This document shows positions 1-11,445 of a DNA stretch of 64,000 bases, piece by piece. The stretch covers positions 237,479,713 through 237,543,712 of the forward strand of contig CM053027.1 of NCBI GenBank assembly GCA_028564925.1, written 5' to 3'. The notes beneath the pieces were generated by a model, which was given only the letters and a program-made list of their open reading frames with translations, was not told where the DNA came from and did no database searches. The stretch comes from Lithobates sylvaticus (taxonomy: Eukaryota; Chordata; Amphibia; Anura; Ranidae). Position 1 is the first letter of the stretch. Every line of letters starts with the position of its first letter. The translations under genes and the position numbers were made by a program.

Positions 1-357
1 TGTGTTTACTGTAGGGGGGCGTGGCTGTACGTCTGACGTCATTGATCGGCGTTCCCGATGACAGGGAACCGCCGATCACTAACAGTCAGTGTAGGAAGCG
101 CGGGGAGAGGTTTGTTTACATAGACCTCTCCCCGTTCTTCCGCTCCGTAACCCGATCGCGGGATACCAGCGGCGATCGGGTCCGCTGGTCCCGCGGCCGG
201 GGTCACAGAGCTCCCGACCGGGTCGCGAGCGCGCCGCTAGCGGCGCGCGCGCGACCCACGGGCAGGCACATGCACGATCACGTACAGGTACGTGATTCTG
301 CCTGCCCGTGCCATTCTGCTGACGTATATCTGCAGTGACCGGTCGGGAAGCGGTTAA
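1..357. mobile_element. piggyBac-type hairpin-chain MITE (right end)
   Basis: This non-coding element is built from consecutive hairpins: arms 43-56/64-78, 101-111/124-134, 221-238/239-256 and 258-268/299-309. It ends in GGGAAGCGG followed by TTAA at 354-357. A second element at about 33395-33710 ends the same way (GGGAAGTGG then TTAA), which fits a piggyBac-like terminus beginning TTAACC on the opposite strand. The sequence after TTAA is LTR sequence that recurs at 8806 onward, where the site reads CTAA, so the element appears to have entered the LTR at TTAA. The left end is outside the window. The family call is inference from terminus and target site; no transposase is present. Confidence 0.55.
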
Positions 358-522
358 TGTGTACAAATTGTACATGCTTATATGTGTAGGCATATATTTT
401 GTAAGCTATAATTTGTGTTGTATTGTTCATCCTACAGTTTGTATGTGCAGATTTTTCCATGTTTAATAAAGCATTGATACACTTCAGAAGTCTAAGCTTC
501 CTTGGTTTTACCACAAGAACTT
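358..522 (+). mobile_element. Fragment of 5' LTR of an endogenous retrovirus fossil
   Basis: This stretch matches 8806-8970, inside the downstream LTR, almost base for base, including an AATAAA-type signal in the phrase AATAAAGCATTGATAC. The LTR is interrupted on its left by the hairpin MITE and on its right by the L1 insertion, and it resumes at 6911. The rest of this LTR must lie left of the window. It belongs to the fossil that continues at 6911-8994. Confidence 0.75.
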
Positions 523-540
523 TTTTTTTTTTTTTAAATC

Positions 541-546
541 TTTATT
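541..546 (-). promoter_or_regulatory. L1 polyadenylation signal
   Basis: AATAAA on the minus strand, a few bases upstream of the A tail that reads as T15 at 521-535 on the plus strand. The spacing fits the 3' end of a polyadenylated LINE transcript. Confidence 0.7.
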
Positions 547-720
547 TATAGTTTTAAAATGCATACAAAAATATTACTTTGTGAACATGAGTGAAAAAAA
601 CAATACACAGAAGCATTTGACATTTTTTCCCCATCCCCCCCTCCCTCCCCCAGTCCCTGCCTTGCTAAACGCATTTATGGGTGCAACCCCTTGGTTACGT
701 GTGTATCGCGTCTATAATCT

Positions 721-3700
721 CTATCTCATTATTTCTTCAGCGAATCTCCATGAGTCTTTAAAGATTTCCCAGCTCCCCCATTTCCCCAGTCCTTCCTCAG
801 CTCTATCTCTTCCTGTCTCTTGAACTTCGGGGCTTACTATTTTTTGCTGAAGGTTTACTCTGAGTATCCATTCTCCTATACGCGGACTCTCTAGATCGCG
901 CCAGTGCCCTGCAATAAGGTTTTTTGCTTCATTTAGGAGTATCGGAATTACTGAGGACTTATACTGTCTCATGGGTATATCAGACCCATGGAACAGCACG
1001 GTCCAGGGGTCCTCTGGTATAGTTTTCCCTGTGATTGTTTTAATTAAGTCCAAGATTTGTTTCCAGAATTTTTTGATCTTGGGGCATTCCCACCAGATAT
1101 GGGCCATCGTTCTTAAGCTCCCACAACCTCGCCAGCATTCCGAAGATTTGTCTTTTTGGAACCTACTGAGCTTCAAGGGGGTTAAGTACCAACCTGAGAT
1201 GCATTTATAATTGACTTCGAGTGTTTTCGTGTTAAACCCAGAGCGGTGCATTAAGTGAAAAATTCTATTAATTCTATCTTTACTACATGGGGTTCCCAAT
1301 TCCCCTTCCCATCTTTTGACGCCTGGAGGGACCCAGTCAGTTTCTTCCTGAGTCAGCATCTTATAAATGCGTGCTATATTGTTTCTAGTTGAGGTTCGCA
1401 GACAAATTTTCTCCAGGACTGTGTAATCCTCTCCGTATCGGATTGGCTGTGGGAGACTGTCTACGAAATGTTTGAGCTGCGAGTACCTCCACGCGTCAAT
1501 TGTCATGAGATCTCTGTTATTTTTTAAGTCGTGAAAAGTGTCTATCTTACCTAGCTTAATGATATCCCGTAACTGTGCCTCCCCATTTTTAATCCAATTA
1601 CCCCATATTTTACTTCTGCCCGGTGTGAAAAAAATATTATCTTTTAAATATATTAGGGGCGAGTTATAAACCCATTTATTTTTCTTGTGTAATCTGTCCC
1701 ATTCTCTTAGTGTAACCCGTGTGATTTCGTGTGTCCCTTCCCCCAATTCCCTATATTTTGGGGGATTCCAAATAATGTGACCTAGTTGCGTGTTGCTTTG
1801 TGCGTTCTCGATATTTACCCATCTCTTGTTTCTTCCCCCTTTTATCCATTCCGCTGCTCTAGAGATTACTATGGCTCTAAAATAATTCGGGGCTAGCTAG
1901 CCCTCCCTGATGTTTGCCTTTGGATAATGTATTTCTGGATATGCGAGGTTTCTTATTAGACCATATAAATTTGGAGATGATTCTGTTTAGAGTTCTGAAG
2001 AAGGCTTGAGGTACTGAAAGTGGAAGCATCTGTAGTTTATAGTTTACTTTTGGGACTATGACCATCTTAACCGCATTTATTTTACCCATCCAAGACAAAG
2101 GGCAGGGTGTCAATCTTCTAATTTCTGCTTTGACTTCATCCAACAAAGGTGGAAAATTGAATGTGTATATTTTTCTTAAAGTGGACGAAAGCTTAACACC
2201 CAAATATTTGATTTCCTCCCTCCATGGGAAATGGAACTCTTGTAAGAGTCGGGCAGCTTCAACTTGCTCAATATTTATATTTAGAATCTCTGACTTAGTA
2301 AAATTAATTTTGAAATTGGACGTAGAACCGTATACCTTCAGAATGCTGAGGAGGTTAGGAAGAGTAGTCCTGGGGTTGGTGATAAAGAAAAGCACATCGT
2401 CGGCGTACGCCGCCAACTTGTGTTCCTCCCCCCCGACCCGTATTCCCCTTATGTCGATTGTGTTCCTAATGGTAGATAAGAGCGGTTCGAGAGATAACAC
2501 AAAAGGAGGGGGGAAAGGGGGCACCCCTGACGTGTACCATTTCTCATGACCAATGGGAGTGATAACACTCCGTTGACCCTTACCCTCGCCTGGGGGTAGT
2601 TATACAAGACCTTTACCCAGCTGATCATTCTCTTTCCGACTCCCATGGCCTCTAATGTGTTAGTCATGTGCCCCCAGTCGATCCTATCAAAAGCCTTCTC
2701 GGCATCCAGTGATAGGAGCAGACTGGGGGCCTCTCCCTGTCTTGCCGCTTGAAGTAACAGCAGGGCCCTAATCCCATTGTCCCTCCCCTCGACACAATCT
2801 TGGGACGAGGATATCTTTAAAACGTTTATAATATGTTATAGTGTACCCATCTAATCCCGGGCTCTTGCCAGTTGGGGAAGAATTTATAGCTTCGAGTATC
2901 TCTTCCTCAGAGATGGGTCTATCCATGTTCAGGCTATAGGGAACTAAGAGAGCTGTTATTTAGGAAGTCCTGACAATGGGTATTAGGCCCCGCGTAGTGT
3001 TGTTCCTTTGATTTGACGTCGTATAGTATTTCATAATATGTTCTGAACTCGTTGGCTATGTCTTTGGAAGAATTGAGAAATTGACCAGTTGTATTTTGTA
3101 TTTTCTCTATGTAGTTAATTTCTCGTTTCTTCTTTAGTATTCTTGCCAAATGCTTCCCTGACTTATTTCCCCAATGGTATCTATCTTCCGCTATTTTATG
3201 AAACCATTTCCTTGCATCTTCTTCGAGGGTGGCTTTAAATTCCTCCCTTTTATTTAAAAGTCTATGAAAAGTATCCTGGCTTTGTATGCTTTCCTGTCTA
3301 TGCTTTTGTTCAAGACTATAGATCTCTTTCCTTAAACCCTCCCTGTATTCTTTCTTTTCTCGCTTCTTCGCAGCGCCGATCGAGATAAGTATCCCCCGGA
3401 TATAGGCTTTATGTGCCTCCCATAGTGTACAGTCTGATATCTCTCCTGTGTCGTTGGTCGAAAAGAAAGATTCAATCTCCCCTCTTATGACTTCTTCCAC
3501 TGCGCCCTCTGATAGGAGGCTGTCATTAAGGCACCATGTGAATGGGAGCCTTTGCACCCCAAGAAACTTCATGACCATCGACACCGGGGCATGGTCCGAT
3601 AGGGTCGTTATCTCGATCTGCGTTGTCTCTACCAGTTCTAACGCTTTGTGTTCCACCAAGAAATAATCTAATCGTGAATGTGTACCGTGAGCAGGTGAAA

Positions 3701-4286
3701 AAAAGGTGTAATCTTTGATACCTGGATGTTGTACTCTCCAGGCATCAATCAACTGATGCTGATAAATTTTTGATTTTATTTTTTTGAGCTTCGCATAGCT
3801 CGTGCTCTGTATACCTGAGGAACTATCCAGTTTAGGGTCCAAAACAAAGTTCAGGTCCCCAGCCAGGATAATCACACCCTCGCGGAATTTCGCCAGTCGA
3901 CTCAGGGCCCTAGAAAGATAGTCAGTTGGGTCTTTGTTTGGGGCATAGAGGTTCGCTAGGGTCACTATTTGCTCTCCTATCTTGCATTTCAGGAACAAAA
4001 ACCTCCCATCAAAATCCGTCAGTCTGTCCAGCAATTAGAATTTTAGGTTTTTTGCGACGCCTATAGCCACCCCCTTAGCACCTCTTGTTGGAGAGTCACT
4101 GCAGAACCATTTGGGGTATTCTTGCGATGAAATCCTGATATTATTCTCGTGTTGAAAGTGGGTTTCCTGTAGGAAAATAATATCTACATGGTACTCGCTC
4201 ATTTCTTTAAGGATCTTAAATCTTTTCTCTTGTGAGTTGATACCCTTTACGTTATACGTTGTAATCTTCACTAAACCATCACCCAT
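721..4286 (-). pseudogene. L1 ORF2 (endonuclease-reverse transcriptase), decayed
   Basis: Encodes the element's endonuclease and reverse transcriptase for target-primed reverse transcription. From the N terminus: an AP-type endonuclease (4286 to about 3590) with ITTYNVKGI, FLQETH, AGDLNFVLD and the terminal SDHAPV motif; a linker; RT blocks SPTGKSPGLDGYTI (near 2870), SLDAEKAFDRIDW (near 2710), GTRQGCPLSPLL (near 2530) and the catalytic YADD box (near 2405); and a C-terminal CWRGCG...HIWWECP finger-like segment (near 1110). An in-frame TAA at 4037-4035 interrupts the endonuclease. Frameshifts occur near 2930, 2500 and 1880. About 70 residues usually found between the first two RT blocks are missing near 2815. 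Start chosen at MGDGLVKITTYNV, just before the conserved endonuclease strand. Confidence 0.88.
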
Positions 4287-4657
4287 GTTTTAAAACGGGA
4301 ACCTATGGCCCAAATGGACCATTTGGTCTTACTCTTCATTTTGCGTTTTTGCAAGGCAGGGACAGCCTCATTCCCCCACCCCCCCATTTTTCTACCCCAA
4401 CCCCCCCCTCCCTCCTCCCCCCCCTCCTTGGTCTTAGCCCGACCCAATGTGTACCGCGGGGCATCCCATTGGGGTCCCCTCTGTACACTAACCATTCTAG
4501 GGGTGGAGCTCCGTGTCAGGCGGAGAACCGCCGGGTCTCCACCCTTCTCCCTCTCCAATTGGAGGGAGGAGGGTGGAGTCAGCCAAGCCCCTGAACCTCC
4601 AGGGTTACCCACTGACCCCTGCCTTTCCCTCCATCACCCATTATTGATTGCCTGTGC

Positions 4658-4689
<32 letters not shown>

Positions 4690-4786
4690 ACAAACTAATA
4701 ACACAATATTCAAGAGAGGGATACTACCCCTGACCTCCCCCTCCCCTGTCCCCTCTACCAGCCTATTTCCGTTAGTCCAGGTTAGG
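4287..4786 (-). other. L1 inter-ORF spacer
   Basis: Non-coding stretch between ORF1 and ORF2 of the L1. It is strongly strand-asymmetric, with C-rich runs near 4376-4430 on the plus strand (G-rich in the L1 sense strand) and an A run of about 28 at 4661-4688 (T run in sense). I see no gene in it; open frames here are low-complexity artefacts. Confidence 0.7.
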
Positions 4787-5767
4787 TTAATCGGGGGGAC
4801 CAGGTATAATGGGTGGGGTGATCCCCAGTTCCTGACAGAAATTTGGCATCTCGTCCATAAATTTCAATCGTAGTGTTCGACCTTCTTTGATGACAATCAA
4901 TGCTGCAGGGAATCCCCAACTGTATTTAATATTTAATGTCCGTAATATTTCAAGAAGGGGTCTCATCTGTCTTCTTCTTGCTAGGGTACCAGCTGAGAGG
5001 TCGGAAAATATCTGGAGTTCTGTTGTTTTAAATTTCAAGGGCGGAATACCTCGGAGTTTACTCCACATTTGGGATTTCTCTTCATAGGAGTGGAATCGAA
5101 CTAGCACATCTCTGGGGGCTTCCTCTCTTACCCCTGGTGGTTTTCTGACCCGGTGAACTCGGTCAAATTTAAAGTCAGGGACTTCAGTTATGTCCAGTAA
5201 GGGTTTAAAAATGCTGTTAATTTTTAACGCCAAGTCTTCCCCCTTCTGTTCTGGAAGGGATCTAATCCGGAGATTTTGTCGTCTGCTCTGGTCCTCCAGA
5301 CTCTCCATCTTATATATCATGTCTCGTTGCTGTGTTTTCATTGTTTCCGTTTGTTTTCTGAGGTGCTGCAATTCTTTAACTTGTTCGGTAGATGCGATTT
5401 CCATAATCTCCACCCTTTTTATTATTTGACCCATGTCCACCCGGACATTTTTAATTTCCGTTTTAATTGAATTTTCAAGACAGGAGAACATTTCTGCCAT
5501 CTCGATTTTAGTGGGTATTTGCGCCAGGTCCCTGTGTGTCATTTGCGCCCCGGGGTCTCCAGCCCTTTCTTGTTCAAACTCTATTCTGGAGGCTTCCGCC
5601 AACTCTTGTTTCTGTTTTTCTGTATCTTTTTTCTTCCCCCCAGTTGTTTTTTTTTCCATCTCTGGACTTTTTAGACTTATGTCTTTAAGGTATTTTTGGA
5701 TTGTGCTATTATTTAGGCTGTCCTTAGGGGTCTTTGGTTCTGTTGCCTTTTGTGATCTTCCCTTCAT
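4787..5767 (-). CDS. L1 ORF1 protein (RNA-binding chaperone)
   Basis: A 326-residue open frame encoding the L1 ORF1 protein, which in this family trimerises, coats the element RNA and acts as a nucleic-acid chaperone. The N-terminal 60 or so residues are lysine-rich and disordered. Residues about 85-155 form a heptad-rich coiled coil (TEIKNVRVDMGQIIKRVEIM, then KELQHLRKQTETMKTQQ). The RRM begins with the family hallmark LEDQSRRQNLRIRSLPE at about 156-172, and the C-terminal domain contains RAPRDVLVRFHSYEEK-like and ARRRQMRPLLEILR segments. Length matches typical vertebrate L1 ORF1. It is uninterrupted although ORF2 is decayed. The A/G-rich stretch at 5816-5840 lies just upstream of the ATG. 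Confidence 0.87.
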   Translation of the reverse strand: MKGRSQKATEPKTPKDSLNNSTIQKYLKDISLKSPEMEKKTTGGKKKDTEKQKQELAEASRIEFEQERAGDPGAQMTHRDLAQIPTKIEMAEMFSCLENSIKTEIKNVRVDMGQIIKRVEIMEIASTEQVKELQHLRKQTETMKTQQRDMIYKMESLEDQSRRQNLRIRSLPEQKGEDLALKINSIFKPLLDITEVPDFKFDRVHRVRKPPGVREEAPRDVLVRFHSYEEKSQMWSKLRGIPPLKFKTTELQIFSDLSAGTLARRRQMRPLLEILRTLNIKYSWGFPAALIVIKEGRTLRLKFMDEMPNFCQELGITPPIIPGPPD

Positions 5768-6910
5768 TTTGTATACACTCTTCCTGAGTTTCAGTTATTC
5801 CACCCCCTCGGCAACAAAAAAAAAAAAAAAAAGAGAGAGAATGTCTAATACACCTTCCCCGTCCGCCTGTATTTATATGCCAGGAAAATGCCTGTAGCTA
5901 ACCATTCCGGTGACAACGATAGTCCTGTGGATCTCTTTGGTTATATGGGAAAATAGGGGAACCTGACCCCTTCACTCCGGGAACTTCTGTTTCTTTTTTT
6001 CCTCTTTTTTCCTCTTCTTGCCCCTTTCACCCTCTTTTTTGGGCTTTTTATTCCGTTTAATCTATGGGACACACTGGCCCTGTAGTTACTTGTAGCTACC
6101 CACACCAGGTGTCCTCCAGGACCACACTCACACCCTGGCCTCACTATCCACCACCCCAGTGCGTGCTTGAATTATCTTGGTCCTTAACCTGGTCCTTTTT
6201 TGTGTCCTGTTTCCTTCATGTGCTGGTCAATAAAGCCAAGAGAGGGATATTCCGTGTAGTACCGAAGGATTCGGAGGGGCTTTATGTGTGTCAGCCCGAG
6301 ATGTGCTGTTATCTGCCAACTTTATGTAGTAGAGGGGGGGGGTATACGCCTTCCCTTTTGTATGAAATGTTCCAGGGTATTAATTTTTTAGGCGGATAAC
6401 TGGAAACTTGTCTCTGATGTGCAAAGTTTTTCAAGCGCTGCACGGCATGTTTTACTCTGCTACAATTCTTATCTATAGGAGTAATGTGCTACCCCAAGCC
6501 ATAGCCTTCGCCCTTTAGGCTGTGAGTGTCTCTTAATTATCTTTAGGCGCTCTCCTCAAGAGAAATGGGGCCCCCCCTCGTACTATGGTATGCCGTTTTT
6601 CTGGGCCTTTTGTACGGTTGGATACCCTCCTTTGCTAAGCCACCGGAGAGGTGGATTACACTTATCCTGCTGGGCTCTGTTGCCCGCCAAAAGCTGTGAG
6701 GAAACAGAGCCACTTAAACTATGGTCCTAGTTTCAATTGCTGCACCAGAACCTTGAGTCTTTTTGCATTACATCACTACATTTCCTCTCCTGGGCATTTT
6801 ACATCATACAAGTTCATATAGATTTCTTCCGAAATTGAACAATTTGAGGGATATCCTCTTTAAAGGTGATCCCGTTGGACATGGATCGGGCTAGGCGGGC
6901 TCTCACCTCC
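5768..6910 (-). promoter_or_regulatory. L1 5' UTR / presumed internal promoter
   Basis: About 1.1 kb of non-coding sequence precedes ORF1 and ends at the 5' insertion junction (GAACTT at 6911). In L1 elements this interval carries the internal RNA polymerase II promoter; no specific promoter motif can be confirmed by eye. Its presence shows the copy is not 5'-truncated. Confidence 0.6.
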
Positions 6911-6954
6911 GAACTTAATAGATAGACACAAAGCGCCCTTACAATAGACACAAA

Positions 6955-6973
6955 GCGGGGGCTCATCTGGGAT
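6955..6973 (+). promoter_or_regulatory. Primer-binding-site-like sequence
   Basis: GCGGGGGCTCATCTGGGAT lies about 11 bases beyond the LTR end (TTACA at 6939-6943). It resembles the tRNA-Pro primer-binding site of gamma-type retroviruses, with differences. The position is as expected for an LTR retroelement. Confidence 0.6.
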
Positions 6974-7010
6974 TTGTGCTAAAATTTCAACTGAAGCAGA
7001 CCTGTTTTCT

Positions 7011-8027
7011 GTGGTGTGTTTTGTTGCTTGTGCTGGGGGAAAAATGCTGCGTACACTGTTTAGGAAGAGTAAAGCTGCAAAGGTTTCTGGTGTCCAGGAG
7101 GACTTGAAGGCGTGCACCCTTCCTATTTGGGCCAGAAATAGTCAGTGGATGTCTGTTGCAAAGGAGCTGGCTGGATATGCTTCTCCTTTGAACAGAGCTT
7201 GGGGGGATGGAGTCTCTGATCTTTCCTCAGATTTTAGTCTCAAAAGTTTTGGGTTCAGTAAGGGAGAGATGCGGGCAGTTGCTGTGTTTGGTTTGCACTT
7301 CCTGCATGCTCTACATATTTAATATGAAAAGAGGGAAAAGGCAGAATTAGAAAAAGATTTACTGAAGGAGCAGCTTGCAGTAGCATCCAAGTGAATGGAA
7401 GAAACTGCAAGCAAGGCAAAAGATTTAGAAAGGAGAGTAATCAAAGTTAAACCTGCAGGGGCTTCGAAGTGTGTTCAAACCCCTGTAGGCCGAGCTGAAG
7501 ATTTGAATGAGCGGTGTGCAGCCCTCATGAACAAGTCTAATGATGCTCTAACAAAGGACAAAGGCCCAAAGTCTGTAATCAGAAGTAGGACATGTGCCAC
7601 TGTTACTTCTCATAACCGGGAAGCAGAGGATTTGATCACCTCAAATGACAGAGTTGATTCAGATACAAGGAAGGCAAGGCCTATGATCTCCAGGAGACAC
7701 ATGTGGATTGATTTACTTAAGGTGGGGGTCCCTAGAGAGGAAATAGATGGGATTCCTACACCAGCATTGTTTAAGAAGTGGAAGCAAATGGTTGGGAATG
7801 GTAGATTCAGTCACATTAAGTGTTTCTGTTGTTATAAAATGGGGCATTTTGCAAAAATGTGCCATCCTGTGAAGATTGGACAACAGCAGTCCTGTGTGCT
7901 TCCCAGGACAGCACGAAGAGACATGCAAGTTTATTCGTTACATTGGAATTCAATGCCTTTCCGTGAAAGTGTTTCAAGGCAACAGTGGGCACCCTACAAT
8001 AGTTTTGCAGTTAGAAATGGGCAGTAA
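7011..8027 (+). pseudogene. Gag-like remnant with CCHC zinc knuckle
   Basis: Structural-protein remnant of the LTR fossil. The recognisable part is a CX2CX4HX4C zinc knuckle (CFCCYKMGHFAKMC, near 7820-7862) of the nucleocapsid type, preceded by a basic, lysine-rich region. Upstream parts lack a motif I can name. The region is broken and is recorded here only as a fossil. Confidence 0.6.
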
Positions 8028-8470
8028 GCTATGTTTTTGGCACAGTTGGAAGGAACATATAATCTGCTTTGTCTCTTACTCTTTTCAGGTATTGAGCATC
8101 GGGAGGTGGAGCAGGCAGAGCAGATGACCATACTGGATGGGAGGAGGCAGACCAGAAGAGAGCCTAAGGAAGATGTGGATAATTTCCTGATGGTGGCTGA
8201 ATTGGAGTGGACATTCATCTGAGCATTTTCTTATGACCAAGAGGACAAGAGACTTTCATCTGGGACTTTCTTTACAAACTGCCAAAAGACATTGTTAACC
8301 CTGCTCAAAAAGCCTTCCAGAGACAAACCAATCGTCTGACCGCCCACAAGATGGGGGTCAAAAGGGAATTTGTTCATCCCATTTACAATACGGGGGGTTT
8401 ATTTTGCCCTTTCCTGGACAAAAGGCTTTAAGAAGTTTCCTATATTATCCTATTCAGTCAAGAGGTGGTA

Positions 8471-8994
8471 TGTGTTGCTATGGCCAATTTTGTATATTGT
8501 CTTGATAGCAATAATATAGTTGGGTTTGGTAAGAGCATATGTTTACAGAGGCCCTTCCCCCTCAATTGATATGTAAATAACTGAGGCAGGATGTTAAGTT
8601 GGTGTATGCAGGAAATGGGTGGGAGGGGCTTGGGGAGTGTTTGGAAAAAACATGTGTTTGGGACAGAGTGGGAGAGACGGTTTTGGGAGGACATGGCTGC
8701 CAGAATCTGGATAACTTTTGAGACGCTTTTGTGAGTTGGACTCTGAGAAAGGAACTATGAAGGACATCTTGACCCCTAAGTTGAGTAATTGTTTAGTTTA
8801 CCTAATGTGTACATATTGTACATGCTTATATGTGTAGGCATATATTTTGTAAGCTATAATTTGTGTTGTATTGTTCATCCTACAGTTTGTATGTGCAGAT
8901 TTTTCCCTGTTTAGTAAAGCATTGATACACTTCAGAAGTCTAAGCTTCCTTGGTTTTACCACAAGAACTTAATAGATAGACGCATAGCATTACA
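8471..8994 (+). repeat. 3' LTR of the retrovirus fossil
   Basis: Begins TGTGTTGCTATGG after a purine-rich AAGAGGTGG tract and ends in TTACA, so it has TG...CA boundaries and is about 524 bp long. The segment 8806-8970 repeats the 358-522 LTR fragment. Bases 8965-8976 (GAACTTAATAGA) preserve the site that in the other LTR is split by the L1. A TAGTAAAGCATTG stretch near 8911 corresponds to the AATAAAGCATTG signal of the other copy. Confidence 0.7.
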
Positions 8995-9897
8995 CAGGTA
9001 CAGGTTGAAATTGAATAAATTGTGTGAATGAGTCACTGAATACGTGTACACATTTTGTATTTATGAAGGCAAAGACTCCCAGCTCCATCCCCGTGAGTGG
9101 CCCACATATATAGGAACCAGTGGTAAAATTGTGTGGGATCTTGCATACCCCCTGTTCAAAAAAGGTTACCACTTATATGTAGATAATTACTACAGCAGCT
9201 TGCCCCTTTTCCGTCACCTGTATCGTAAAAAAAATCTTCAGAAAAAATAGGAAGGGCTTCCCACAGAGTTTACTATCAAAACGGCTACAAAAGGGGGAAG
9301 CTGCATTCATGAGGAATGAGGAGGTGTTGGCCATGAAGTAGCAGGACAAGAAGGATGTTCACATGATGACTACCATCCACAATGACAACTTGGTGGAGGT
9401 TCAGAGAACACGTGGTCCGTAGTAAAGCCTGAATGTGTCCATGACAACAATCTGTATATGGGGCAATGGATATAAATGATCAGATGCTATAACCATATTT
9501 GTCAACCTGCAAGTCCCATTATTGGTATAAGAAAGTTGCATTTCATAAGTTTCATATGGCCATGTTCAATTAATTTGTCTGCTATCAAAAATCACCCGAA
9601 AACCAACCCATCACCTACTCTAATATATTGAAAACATTGTCACTGCCCTTATTTACTAGCAAGGATCTGCCCCAGGAAGCATTCGCTCTGATAGTGTAAG
9701 TCGACTTCATGAGCAACATTTTCCCTATAACATTCCCCCCGCAGAATCTGGAAGAAGATGCCAAAAGAGATGTCGTGTATGCACAAGTCGAGGAGCTAGA
9801 AAAGATACAAGTTATTATTGTCCCTCCCAACCTGGCCTGTGTATCGGTGATTTCTTCAAAAATGATCACACATCCATCAGATATTAGTTCCCCTTAT
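8995..9897 (+). pseudogene. piggyBac transposase remnant (copy 1)
   Basis: DDD-type transposase remnant (cut-and-paste at TTAA). The clearest block is YIGTSGKIVWDLAYPL followed by GYHLYVDNYYSSLPLF (9095-9215), which contains the catalytic aspartate of the xDNYY motif. A C-terminal block, LEEDAKRDVVYAQVEELEK, ends in KMITHPSDISSPY before a TAG at 9898-9900. The same blocks occur in the 42-44 kb copy. Frameshifts and stops separate the blocks, and about 350 bases between 9250 and 9610 are poorly matched. No cysteine-rich C-terminal domain follows. Confidence 0.75.
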
Positions 9898-9988
9898 TAG
9901 TAACAGACTGCCATTATCCCATTTCAATTACCTGTGTGGATCATTTGCCTGCCACCATGTTTGTACCATCCATGTTAACTGACTCTGG

Positions 9989-10270
9989 CCTGTTTACTGA
10001 CAATGTCTTTGCCTGCTGTTTTAACCACATTTATGACTTCCACGTGCACCAACCTCAGCCTGTTCACCAACGATGCCTTTGCCTGCTGTTTTAACCACAT
10101 TTCTGACTTCCACGTGCGCCAACCTCAGCCTGTTCACCAACGATGCCTTTGCCTGCCGTTTTAACCACGTTTCTGACTTTCACGTGCACCAACCTCAGCC
10201 TGTTTACCGACGATGCCTTTACCTGCGGTTTTAACCATGTTTCTGACTTTCACGTGCATCTACCTTGGCC
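9989..10270 (+). repeat. 70-bp tandem repeat, 4 copies
   Basis: Units begin CCTGTTCACCAACGATGCC or variants at about 9989, 10059, 10129 and 10199, a period of 70. The array lies just 3' of the piggyBac transposase. A looser version (CTGACCCTGGCCTG...) follows the other piggyBac copy near 44105-44290, so the array is part of the family. Confidence 0.75.
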
Positions 10271-10814
10271 TGTTAAATCGACCATGATTTGCCGGCCACT
10301 TGGACTGATTTTTTGCCCTTTTACTTCAGTACACAGGGGTCTTACATATGTGAGGGGCTTCAGAATAGCGTTCTGAGTAGAGAAAATCAGTTTTTGTTTT
10401 TCTGTGTTCCCAGAACAGGGTCTGGTTGCCCGGAGGCTTCAAAGAGATTTGGGTGGAAGAAGCCTCTACCCCTGTTCCCCTGGCCCTAAGCTTGATGGTC
10501 CTTCCTGATGCCTGGACCAATACTTTGTCTGTGTTGACCATATCTCGGCCTGCTGCCTCTACTGACTATGGAGAGTATTTCTGCCTGGACATCTCTGCCT
10601 GCTACCTGGACCAATTCTTTGGCTGTGCTGACAGTATTTCTGCCTGTACTAACTATGGACAGTATTCCTGCCTGCTGCCTGGATGATTGCTTTTGCTGTC
10701 GCTGGCCACATTCCTGCCTGCTGCCTGGACCGATGCTCTCCTCTGTGGACCACTGCACTACTAAAACCACAGGTAATCTTTTATTATTTGGTATGTACAT
10801 GTTATGTGTTAGAA

Positions 10815-11445
10815 ATATAAAGGGCCTTCAAAAATGTGATCGTAGTTAGGAAATTATATGTGTAATTTATGCTCCTAGAACTACTGGAGGTGCTATTTGA
10901 ATGTTGGGCCTCTGTATATAGCCAGGCTGTGTAAAATTCTCACACATGGGGTATTGTTAAACTCAGGAGGAGTAGCAGAATGTATTTTGGGGTGTCATTT
11001 TTGCTATGTACATGCTATGTGTTGTAAATATTTTATAAATGGACAACTTTGTGTAAAAAAAATGCATTTTCATTTTTTTCCCACGTTTTCCGAAAACTTC
11101 TGAAAAAAATGAACTGTTCAAAAGACTCATTATGCCTCATATATTATACGTTGGGGTGTTTGCTTTCTAAAATGGGGTCATTTTGTGGACATTTCCATTG
11201 TCCTGGTGCTCCAGGGCCTTCAAAAGTGAGATAGGTCGTCATGAAATTATATGTGTAATTTTGTTCCTAGAATGCCTGAAAGTGCTACTTGGGTTTTGGG
11301 CCTCTGTATGTGGCCAGGCTGTGGAAAAATATCATACATGTGGTATCACCATACTCAGGAGGACTAGCAGAATGTATTTTGGGGTGCCATTTTGCTATGT
11401 ACTTGCTATGTGTTAAAAATATCTTATAAATGGACAACTTTGTGT
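10815..11445 (+). repeat. Two ~230-bp repeats in the piggyBac tail
   Basis: Blocks 10815-11055 and 11216-11445 share GGGCCTTCAAAA, a CACATGTGGTATC-like stretch, CAGGAGGA.TAGCAGAATGT and GGACAACTTTGTGTAAA. Matching blocks lie at 44972-45205 and 45370-45603 beyond the second piggyBac copy. They are non-coding. Confidence 0.7.

Larger units (their letters stand above)
523..6910 (-). mobile_element. Near full-length L1-type LINE (minus strand)
   Basis: A 6.4-kb non-LTR retrotransposon in reverse orientation. In sense order it has a 5' UTR (6910-5768), ORF1 (5767-4787), a spacer (4786-4287), ORF2 (about 4286-721) and a 3' UTR with a poly-A tail. The tail appears as the T run at 521-535. The insertion is flanked by GAACTT at 517-522 and 6911-6916, and the uninterrupted site survives in the second LTR at 8965-8970, so the empty site is visible within the same window. 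ORF1 is open; ORF2 carries an internal stop, frameshifts and an internal loss, so this copy cannot move itself. L1 is favoured over Tx1 because ORF1 has the coiled-coil plus RRM layout and the insertion site is not repeated-target specific. Confidence 0.88.
6911..8994 (+). mobile_element. Endogenous retrovirus / LTR element fossil, gag-only
   Basis: Continuation of the LTR element begun at 358. Parts: end of the 5' LTR (6911-6943), a primer-binding-site-like GGGGGCTCATCTGGGA at 6957-6972 resembling the tRNA-Pro type, a gag-like region (about 7000-8030) and a 3' LTR (8471-8994). No pol or env part is recognisable, and the internal region is only about 1.5 kb, so it looks like a short, broken, internally reduced copy. 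The two LTR segments that can be compared differ at only a few positions, suggesting moderate rather than great age. It lies inside a piggyBac transposon whose coding sequence starts immediately after 8994. Confidence 0.72.
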
